A stretch of 8,681 nucleotides of DNA from Sphingomonadales bacterium (GTDB lineage: Bacteria > Pseudomonadota > Alphaproteobacteria > Sphingomonadales > Sphingomonadaceae). Each line of letters begins with the position of its first letter. Position 1 is the stretch's first letter. The translations under genes and the position numbers were made by a program. The stretch lies in assembly GCA_018067055.1 (NCBI GenBank), contig JAGPVK010000411.1:1-8681 (forward strand). Direction: 5' to 3'. The notes under the pieces are model-generated. The model did not search any database. It saw nothing but the letters and a program-made list of their open reading frames with translations, and was not told where the DNA came from. Positions 1 through 5,104 of this stretch are shown here, piece by piece.

Positions 1-585
1 CTCAATGAGACCCGAACGCTGTTCGGCGCGGGTTTCTTCGAGAATGGCGCGACGCGAGACAACGATATTGCCGCGCTTGCGATCCATCTTGAGGATCTGG
101 AAGGGCTGGGTGATGTCCATCAGAGGAGTCACATCACGGACCGGACGGACGTCGACCTGGCTGCCAGGCAGGAAGGCGACGGCGCCGTCGAGGTCAACCG
201 TGAAGCCGCCCTTGACGCGGCCGAAGATAACACCTTCGACGCGATTGCCTTCGTCATATTCTTTTTCAAGCTTGTCCCAGCTTGCTTCGCGGCGGGCGCG
301 ATCGCGGGACAGCATGGCTTCGCCATTCACATTTTCGATGCGGTCGACATAGACTTCGACTTCGTCACCGACAGAGATATTGGCTTTCTGGCCGGGAGCG
401 GCGAATTCGCGCAGCGCCACACGGCCTTCTGATTTCAATCCTACATCGATGACAGCCATGTCATTTTCGATGCCGGTTACGGTGCCTTTGACGACGCGGC
501 CTTCAAAGCCCTGGTCTTCGCCACCGAGTGATTCGTTTAACATTGCCGCGAAATCGTCGCGGGTTGGAAATGCCGTTGAGGCCAT
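1..585 (-). CDS. rpsA: 30S ribosomal protein S1, N-terminal 195 residues (3' end outside window)
   Basis: Ribosomal protein S1 binds mRNA on the small ribosomal subunit and helps melt structured or weak initiation regions. The reading frame is open from an ATG at 585 to the window edge, giving 195 residues starting MASTAFPTRDDFAAML. The full protein is usually about 560 residues, so only about a third is present. Two S1-type OB folds are visible: one near residues 25-95 (FEGRVVKGTVTGIENDMAVI, then VGLKSEGRV and a closing MLSRDRARRE) and one near 113-180 (EGVIFGRVKGGFTVDLDGAV, AFLPGSQVD, closing VVSRRAILEE). These first two domains are the ribosome-docking part in S1 proteins. The ATG is supported by AAGGA nine bases upstream and by the alignment of the first domain. 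cmk lies 208 bases upstream on the same strand, a common alphaproteobacterial arrangement. Identification is very secure. Confidence 0.97.
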   Translation of the reverse strand, partial: MASTAFPTRDDFAAMLNESLGGEDQGFEGRVVKGTVTGIENDMAVIDVGLKSEGRVALREFAAPGQKANISVGDEVEVYVDRIENVNGEAMLSRDRARREASWDKLEKEYDEGNRVEGVIFGRVKGGFTVDLDGAVAFLPGSQVDVRPVRDVTPLMDITQPFQILKMDRKRGNIVVSRRAILEETRAEQRSGLIE

Positions 586-793
586 ATGGTATAATCCTTG
601 GTATTCGTTTTTTCGGGCCAAGCGGTTGGTTCCGCTGGTCTTGGACCAAAATTGCCGCGGCCACCTCATGTGACCGCCGCATCCATCAGAAAACTGCCGA
701 TATTTGGTATATGCAAGGCTAAGCACAAACGCCAAAAGCTGCGCCAAAGCCGAGCTGATTGCTTACCAGCCCGTCTAGCGCATCATTTGTCTG
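586..793 (-). promoter_or_regulatory. cmk-rpsA intergenic region / rpsA leader
   Basis: This 208-base gap on the minus strand separates the cmk stop from the rpsA start, while the genes upstream overlap each other. I see no convincing protein gene in it; the short open frames lack ribosome-binding sites and family features. Near rpsA it holds two adjacent short inverted repeats: 636-648 (TGGTC, loop of three, GACCA) and 622-635 (GCGG, loop of six, CCGC). Further upstream, 5-base arms GCGGC and GCCGC flank a 14-base spacer. I could not find a clear terminator with a T-run after cmk or a convincing promoter. The region may carry a separate rpsA promoter and an S1 autoregulatory leader, as described for E. 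coli rpsA, but that is inference. Confidence 0.4.
595..599 (-). promoter_or_regulatory. Shine-Dalgarno site of rpsA
   Basis: AAGGA on the minus strand with nine bases between it and the rpsA ATG at 585. It is the best ribosome-binding site among the genes here and fixes the rpsA start. Some gammaproteobacterial rpsA genes lack a canonical site, so its presence is worth noting. Confidence 0.7.
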
Positions 794-1438
794 CTATGCC
801 GGATCTTTGTCGCGCCGGCCGCTTATCTTCGCATTCACCAAGGCAATCGCCTGCTGAATGGCGGCGTCTATAGTCAAATTGGTGGTATCAAGCAAGTCTG
901 CATCTGCGGCGGGCTTGAGCGGTGCCGTGGCGCGGGTTTGGTCGCGTTCGTCGCGTTGCAATATATCGGCAAGGATGTCGTCGAAATTGACTCGTTCGCC
1001 GCGCCGTTTCATTTCCTCGTAGCGCCGCACCGCCCGTGCTTCGGACGAAGCGGTCACAAACAGCTTTGCATCGGCATCCGGTGCGATGACCGTGCCAATG
1101 TCACGGCCGTCCAGTACGGCACCTGCGGGTTGATAGGCGAAATCCTTCTGGCGCTTGTCCAGCGCTCGTCTCACCTCCGGATGGACCGAGACCCGACTGG
1201 CCAGCCCGCCAACCACTTCACTGCGCAGACCGGGATTGTCGAGCAAAGCACCATCAAACACGCAAGCGGCGAGGGCATCGGCGGCATTGTCGGCATCGCC
1301 GCCCTGTTCGCTCAGTGTCCAGCCGACCGCCCGATAGAGCAGGCCGGTATCGAGAAAGGGCAGGGCAAAATGTTTCGCCAATTCCTTGGAGATCGTGCCC
1401 TTGCCCGAGGCAGTAGGTCCGTCGACAGCGATGATCAT
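794..1438 (-). CDS. cmk: (d)CMP kinase (cytidylate kinase)
   Basis: Cytosolic nucleoside monophosphate kinase that phosphorylates CMP and dCMP to the diphosphates using ATP, in pyrimidine salvage and recycling. The 214-residue product has the usual length. The P-loop GPTASGKGT is at residues 7-15, LDTGLLYRA at 29-37 matches the family DTGxxYR substrate-side motif, DGRDIGT at 110-116 is the conserved CMP-binding signature, and RDERDQTRA at 162-170 fits the lid arginine segment. The C-terminal DLLDTTNLTID matches the family ending. The ATG at 1438 overlaps the stop of the preceding small gene as ATGA, which suggests translational coupling. It lies between aroA and rpsA, an order seen in many Proteobacteria. 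The last dozen residues (SGRRDKDPA) are a poorly conserved charged tail. Confidence 0.96.
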   Translation of the reverse strand: MIIAVDGPTASGKGTISKELAKHFALPFLDTGLLYRAVGWTLSEQGGDADNAADALAACVFDGALLDNPGLRSEVVGGLASRVSVHPEVRRALDKRQKDFAYQPAGAVLDGRDIGTVIAPDADAKLFVTASSEARAVRRYEEMKRRGERVNFDDILADILQRDERDQTRATAPLKPAADADLLDTTNLTIDAAIQQAIALVNAKISGRRDKDPA

Positions 1439-1695
1439 GGCCGAAGCCTCGCCTGGTCCCGGCGGGCCTTGATCAGGCCGCCAATGGCAATGATGATCCA
1501 GACGATTTCGAGCAGCAGGGATGCCAGATTGAAATGCACCATGAGCGATAGCGTCAGCAGGAGCGCGCCGAGCAGGTTGGTGCCATTATAGACAAACGGG
1601 TTCACTGCCTTGGCATAGACATTATAACCATAGGCAAAGACGATCAAAGCGCTGCCGAGCAGGCCGATCACATTGGCAGAGAATCCATCGATCAT
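1435..1695 (-). CDS. Small CBU_0592-type membrane protein
   Basis: An 86-residue hydrophobic protein with three likely membrane helices: about residues 8-26 (IGLLGSALIVFAYGYNV), 39-54 (TNLLGALLLTLSLMVH) and 57-76 (LASLLLEIVWIIIAIGGLIK), ending in the basic tail KARRDQARLRP. The pattern (first helix with AYGYNVY, then Y-N-G-TNLLGA, then F-N-L-A-S-LLLEIVW) resembles the CBU_0592 family of small membrane proteins of unknown function. I assign this from memory of the pattern. Its start overlaps the aroA stop by one base (TGATG) and its stop overlaps the cmk start (ATGA), so it is almost surely expressed with both. By the positive-inside tendency the C-terminus is probably cytoplasmic. No catalytic residues are evident and no function is proposed. 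Confidence 0.85.
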   Translation of the reverse strand: MIDGFSANVIGLLGSALIVFAYGYNVYAKAVNPFVYNGTNLLGALLLTLSLMVHFNLASLLLEIVWIIIAIGGLIKARRDQARLRP

Positions 1696-3041
1696 CAGGA
1701 CGCCAACTGCTTCATTAAAGCATCAAACCCCGGAAAGCTCGTCTCGACCGGTCTTATATCATCAATGGTAAGTCCGCCCTTTGTCACCAGTCCAGCGACA
1801 GCGAAACTCATCGCGATCCGGTGATCCAGCGCGGTTTCGATCACCGGTTTGGCGCGTCCGCCGGATAGTGGCTTGCCGCCGCTGCCTTCGATCACCAGGC
1901 CATCGTCCTTCTCGGTTAGCTTGACGCCGAGCAGCTCAAGGCCTTTCGCCATTTGTGACAGCCGGTCAGACTCCTTGACCCGCAATTCGTGCAGGCCGCG
2001 GGTAGTGGTTTTACCGCTGGCCAGGGCCGCCGCGATAAACAGGACAGGAAATTCGTCGATCATGCTGGGGGCGATATGGGCGGGCACGTCGATGCCGGTG
2101 AGCGGGCTATGTTTGACGTGAATATCCGCGACCGGTTCGCCGCCGACCGTGCGCTGTTTCTTGAAGCTGATAGCCCCGCCCATATTCTGCAGCACTTCGA
2201 ACAGACCGCTACGGGTCGGATTGATGCCGACATTCTCGATCAGGATATCCGATCCGGGAACGATCAAGGCGGCGACTGCCAGAAAAGCGGCAGAGGATGG
2301 ATCACCCGGCACCTTGATCTTTTGCGGTTTGAGCTCCGCTTCGCCGGTCAGCGATATCACCCGGCTGCCATCCGCGTCCGTAGTCACGCTGATCTGCGCG
2401 CCGAAACCCTTGAGCATCGTCTCGCTATGATCGCGGGTCAGGACAGGTTCGATGATCCGGGTAATGCCTGGGGTGTTGAGGCCGGCCAGCAGAATGGCCG
2501 ATTTGACCTGCGCAGAAGCAACCGGCAGGCGATATTCAATGGGGATGGCAGGGCAAATGCCTCTGACTGTGAGCGGCAGGCAGGCTTTGTGGTCGGAAGT
2601 CTCGCGTGCCCGAATGTCCGCGCCCATTTGCGAGAGCGGTTCGATCACCCGGCCCATCGGTCGCTTGGTCAGGCTGGCATCGCCGATGAATGTGGCGCTG
2701 ATGGCGTGGGACGCGATCAAGCCCATCAGCAATCGTGTCGATGTGCCGCTATTGCCCATCTCGAGGGCCGCGTCCGGCTGCATCAGTCCGCCGACACCGA
2801 CGCCATGGACCGTCCAGACGTCGTCCTTTTTTTCGATTCTAGCGCCCATCGCCCGCAGCGCGTCGGCGGTCGCCAGCACATCCTCGCCTTCCAGCAGGCC
2901 GGTGATCCGGCTCTTGCCGACGGCCAGCGCAGAGAATATCAAGGCCCGGTGCGAAATGGATTTGTCGCCCGGAACGGAAATTTTGCCGGAAAGCGCGCCA
3001 GACGGTTTGAACGTGGCTGGCTGTGGAGTGTTGCTGGTCAT
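1695..3041 (-). CDS. aroA: 3-phosphoshikimate 1-carboxyvinyltransferase (EPSP synthase), class II
   Basis: Cytosolic sixth enzyme of the shikimate pathway; it joins phosphoenolpyruvate and shikimate 3-phosphate to form EPSP for chorismate and aromatic amino acid synthesis. The 448-residue product has normal length. Conserved segments include PGDKSISHRA (24-33, Lys27 contacting substrates), GNSGTSTR (96-103), DASLTKRPMGRVIEPL (121-136), SAQVK (176-180), RDHSE (203-207), NPTR (274-277), SMIDEFP (326-332, Asp329 the likely catalytic residue), ELRVKESDR (352-360) and DHRIAMS (406-412). GDKS, SAQVK, RDHSE and NPTR together mark the class II (Agrobacterium CP4-like) group. The position matching CP4 Ala100 is Gly99 here. 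The ATG at 3041 was chosen for the normal N-terminal extension before the first conserved motif; no strong Shine-Dalgarno site precedes it. It is the first gene of the aroA-orf86-cmk-(rpsA) cluster. Confidence 0.97.
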   Translation of the reverse strand: MTSNTPQPATFKPSGALSGKISVPGDKSISHRALIFSALAVGKSRITGLLEGEDVLATADALRAMGARIEKKDDVWTVHGVGVGGLMQPDAALEMGNSGTSTRLLMGLIASHAISATFIGDASLTKRPMGRVIEPLSQMGADIRARETSDHKACLPLTVRGICPAIPIEYRLPVASAQVKSAILLAGLNTPGITRIIEPVLTRDHSETMLKGFGAQISVTTDADGSRVISLTGEAELKPQKIKVPGDPSSAAFLAVAALIVPGSDILIENVGINPTRSGLFEVLQNMGGAISFKKQRTVGGEPVADIHVKHSPLTGIDVPAHIAPSMIDEFPVLFIAAALASGKTTTRGLHELRVKESDRLSQMAKGLELLGVKLTEKDDGLVIEGSGGKPLSGGRAKPVIETALDHRIAMSFAVAGLVTKGGLTIDDIRPVETSFPGFDALMKQLAS

Positions 3042-3224
3042 GTCAGAGCTTTGTTAGCGGAACGCACAAATGATTCGTGCAGGAATATCAAACGGCTTTT
3101 GACAGCGCCGCAAAGCTATGGCAAGGCGCGCCGGATTTCGCGGCTGATTTAGGCAGAGCTTGAATCGCCGCAGAGCAGACTTACCTATAAACGAATTGAT
3201 TTAGACAGGATTTGGACACCAGCC
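3042..3224. promoter_or_regulatory. Divergent intergenic region between aroA and the FYDLN gene
   Basis: 183 bases between two divergently transcribed genes must hold promoters for both. For the plus-strand gene the best candidate is CTTGAA (3159-3164) with CTATAA (3185-3190), which has an overlong spacing, so this is weak. A TTGACA at 3099-3104 has no matching -10 at 16-18 bases. For aroA I see no clear promoter. Two GANTC sites, the CcrM methylation motif of Alphaproteobacteria, lie at 3072-3076 and 3162-3166; the second overlaps the candidate -35 box. No gene is seen here. Confidence 0.35.
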
Positions 3225-3551
3225 ATGGTTAAACCGGAATGGGGCACAAAACGCACATGCCCGAAATGTGGAACGCGCTTTTACGATCTGGGCAAAGAAG
3301 ACCCGGCAACCTGCGTCGAATGCGGGGAAAGCTTTGTGCCGGAAGCCGTGCTGAAATCCAAGCAGCCAATGCCGTTTGAAGCCGCGCCGAAGAAAGACGC
3401 GAAGAAGGAAGCGGATTCGGTCGACGATGATGATTTGGACATCAACATCGATGATGATGATCCATCGCCGGACAATGAAGTTGATCTGGGTGGCGACGAT
3501 GATCTGGGCGTCAGCAAAGGCAAAGGCGACGACGAACCAGCAGATACCTGA
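3225..3551 (+). CDS. FYDLN-acid domain (TIGR02300 family) protein, zinc ribbon plus acidic tail
   Basis: A 108-residue protein of the alphaproteobacterial FYDLN-acid family, whose function is unknown to me. The N-terminal 40 residues form a likely zinc ribbon with two CxxC pairs, Cys12/Cys15 (CPKCG) and Cys30/Cys33 (CVECG), separated by the diagnostic TRFYDLGKEDPAT segment. A basic linker (KKDAKKE, about 56-62) leads to an intensely acidic, low-complexity tail (about 65-108) full of Asp runs such as DDDDLDINIDDDD. That pattern suggests a soluble protein that binds a basic partner, or a zinc-binding factor, but this is inference. The ATG at 3225 gives the family's usual start (MVKPEWGTKRTCPKCG). 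An AGGA lies 14 bases upstream, rather distant. It is divergent from aroA, and tRNA-Ala follows 50 bases after the stop. Confidence 0.92.
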   Translation: MVKPEWGTKRTCPKCGTRFYDLGKEDPATCVECGESFVPEAVLKSKQPMPFEAAPKKDAKKEADSVDDDDLDINIDDDDPSPDNEVDLGGDDDLGVSKGKGDDEPADT

Positions 3552-3568
3552 TTTTTGATTTGCATATT

Positions 3569-3597
3569 GGAGGGCGTCTGGATTAAAGGCGCTCTTC
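3569..3597 (+). other. Candidate RNA hairpin between the FYDLN gene and tRNA-Ala
   Basis: On the plus-strand RNA, 3569-3578 can pair with 3588-3597 to give a 10-base-pair stem with three G-U wobbles and a 9-base loop (TGGATTAAA). The wobbles mean that the opposite strand would pair worse, so it fits plus-strand transcription. No T-run follows, so it is not a standard intrinsic terminator. It ends four bases before the tRNA and might act in processing or be chance. Confidence 0.25.
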
Positions 3598-3601
3598 AAA
3601 T

Positions 3602-3677
3602 GGGGCCTTAGCTCAGCTGGGAGAGCGCTTCGCTGGCAGCGAAGAGGTCAGCGGTTCGATCCCGCTAGGCTCCACCA
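3602..3677 (+). tRNA. tRNA-Ala (anticodon GGC)
   Basis: A full 76-base cloverleaf. The acceptor stem GGGGCCT (3602-3608) pairs with AGGCTCC (3667-3673) with one G-U. The D arm GCTC...GAGC follows. The anticodon stem CTTCG/CGAAG (3628-3632, 3640-3644) encloses loop CTGGCAG with anticodon GGC at 3635-3637, which reads GCC and GCU alanine codons. The T arm AGCGG-TTCGATC-CCGCT spans 3650-3666, the discriminator is A3674, and CCA is encoded at 3675-3677. No intron. It is on the same strand as the flanking genes. Antisense open frames across it are artefacts. Confidence 0.98.
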
Positions 3678-3707
3678 ACCTTCGCTCGCTTCGCGAGCTA
3701 CGGTTGG
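3675..3707 (+). repeat. Inverted repeat starting in the tRNA CCA end
   Basis: CCAACC (3675-3680) pairs with GGTTGG (3702-3707), and GCTCGC (3684-3689) pairs perfectly with GCGAGC (3693-3698) around loop TTC. A 3x3 internal loop (TTC opposite TAC) separates the two stems. The outer arm uses the tRNA's own CCA. No T-run follows, so this is not a classic terminator. It could be a tRNA precursor trailer structure or a REP-like element. Confidence 0.5.
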
Positions 3708-3820
3708 CAGGCCGCCCGGGAGCACGGGCGACAAAAAAATTCCCGAGCAGAAGCAACGGGCCCGAAGTGGGCGGCACTCGCAATCTGTTTTTCGACATAT
3801 TTGTGAGCTAACGCCAATCC
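3678..3820 (+). other. Non-coding spacer after tRNA-Ala
   Basis: About 140 bases without a credible gene. Besides the hairpin at the tRNA end, it has CGCCCG (3713-3718) and CGGGCG (3725-3730) around a 6-base loop, followed by a run of seven A at 3733-3739, the opposite of what a plus-strand terminator needs. CATATT at 3796-3801 could be a -10 box for the oxidoreductase but lacks a good -35. No integrase or attachment duplication was seen next to the tRNA. Confidence 0.35.
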
Positions 3821-5005
3821 ATGCCCAAAGTCCCAACCCATCATGACGCAATCATACTCGGAGCCGGTGGCGCCGGCCTGATGTGCGCTGCCGTGGCTGG
3901 ACAGCGCGGTCGCAAGATCTTGCTGATCGACCATGCCGACGAACCGGGCAAGAAAATCCTGATCTCCGGCGGCGGACGCTGCAATTTTACCAATATCGGT
4001 ACTGCGCCGGACCGCTATCTGTCGCAGAACAAGCATTTCGCGAAATCGGCCCTGAGCCGCTACTCTGCCAGCGACTTTATCGCGCTGGTTGATCAGTATG
4101 GCATCGACTGGCACGAAAAAACACTGGGACAGCTCTTCTGTGACGGTTCGGCCAGGCAGATTGTCGCGATGTTGCTGGACGAGTGCCCTGATCAGGCCGT
4201 CACAATGTCATTTGGCAAGGCGATCACCAATATCAGCCATAGCGATGGCCGCTATCGGGTTGAATATGGCGGAGAAACCGCTTTTGCGCCGTCCTTGGTG
4301 GTCGCAACCGGTGGTCCTTCGATCCCGAAAATGGGGGCAACCGGATTCGCTTATGATCTGGCCCGCCAGTTCGGCCTGAAGATTGTCGAGCCACGACCGG
4401 CGCTGGTGCCGCTGACTTTGGGCGGAGAAGAAACCCTGTTCCGGTCGCTGTCCGGCGTATCCGCACCGGTGATCGCGCGATGCGGAAAAACCGCGTTCCG
4501 GGAAGCGGCCCTGTTTACGCACAAAGGCTTGTCGGGGCCTGCGATTCTCCAGATTTCATCTTATTGGCAGCATGGCGAATCGGTTGAAATCGATTTTCTG
4601 CCAGATTTGGCGGGTGACTGGCTCACTCAGGCCAAGCAGCAATTGCCCCGGCTTTCCCTGAAAAAGGCTGTTAACGCGCATCTGCCTGCCCGTTTGACCG
4701 AGACATTGATCGAACGGATCGCGCTGGAAGGCGAATTGGGCAATCTGACCGACAAGAAGCTGGATGAGGCGGCTCGGCGCCTGTCCCATTGGCGCTTCAT
4801 GCCCAATGGAACCGAGGGATTTGCCAAGGCAGAAGTTACGGCTGGCGGCATCAGCACGACGGAATTATCGTCCAAAAATATGGAAGCTAGGCAAGTGCCC
4901 GGTTTTTATGCTATTGGGGAAGCTGTTGATGTTACCGGCTGGCTCGGTGGCTATAATTTTCAATGGGCTTGGGCGAGTGGCCATGCTGCCGGCAAGGCAA
5001 TATGA
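3821..5005 (+). CDS. HI0933/BaiN-family NAD(P)/FAD-dependent oxidoreductase
   Basis: A 394-residue flavoprotein of the HI0933-like family (sometimes named aminoacetone oxidase family or BaiN/RdsA); the physiological substrate is not evident. The N-terminal Rossmann FAD site is GAGGAG (14-19) ending in an acidic residue after ILLID (33-37). Next comes the family signature GKKILISGGGRCNFTN (43-58), which lies at the flavin. The central part holds VVATGGPSIPKMGATG, then a beta-rich insert (PALVPLTL ... FTHKGLSGPAILQIS). The C-terminus returns to the FAD fold with AEVTAGGISTTEL, GFYAIGEAVDVTGWLGGYNF and QWAWASGHAAG. Length and all blocks are normal, so it is probably active. The ATG at 3821 is the natural start, but no strong Shine-Dalgarno site precedes it. 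The RNA helicase gene follows 99 bases later on the same strand, with no obvious functional link. Confidence 0.93.
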   Translation: MPKVPTHHDAIILGAGGAGLMCAAVAGQRGRKILLIDHADEPGKKILISGGGRCNFTNIGTAPDRYLSQNKHFAKSALSRYSASDFIALVDQYGIDWHEKTLGQLFCDGSARQIVAMLLDECPDQAVTMSFGKAITNISHSDGRYRVEYGGETAFAPSLVVATGGPSIPKMGATGFAYDLARQFGLKIVEPRPALVPLTLGGEETLFRSLSGVSAPVIARCGKTAFREAALFTHKGLSGPAILQISSYWQHGESVEIDFLPDLAGDWLTQAKQQLPRLSLKKAVNAHLPARLTETLIERIALEGELGNLTDKKLDEAARRLSHWRFMPNGTEGFAKAEVTAGGISTTELSSKNMEARQVPGFYAIGEAVDVTGWLGGYNFQWAWASGHAAGKAI

Positions 5006-5104
5006 TCCCCAGCGCAGACCGTTTAATAACAACATGATCTTCATAAACCGCAGGCGACTGGCAGTTCCGCGCGGCTTTCACATTTGCCACGGAATTAGAA
5101 CATT

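Noticed and set aside
938..1591. 217-residue plus-strand open frame opposite cmk and the small membrane gene
   Set aside because: It spans two real genes on the opposite strand and has no coherent protein features.
3099..3104. TTGACA as a plus-strand -35 box
   Set aside because: No acceptable -10 box lies 16-18 bases downstream (CAAGGC at 17).
1989..3152. 387-residue plus-strand open frame opposite aroA
   Set aside because: A shadow of the aroA codon pattern in GC-rich DNA, with no family features, and it runs past the aroA start into the promoter region.
3713..3739. GC hairpin followed by a run of A as a terminator
   Set aside because: On the plus strand a T-run would be needed after the stem. 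On the minus strand the T-run precedes the stem, so neither direction fits an intrinsic terminator.
3602..3820. tRNA-Ala as an integration site of a mobile element
   Set aside because: There is no integrase, no direct repeat of the tRNA 3' end, and the genes after it look like normal chromosomal genes.
3613..3851. Two minus-strand open frames over tRNA-Ala (with GIEPLTSSLP-like and AGSNR-like peptides)
   Set aside because: These peptides are well-known artefacts from translating the antisense strand of a tRNA gene.
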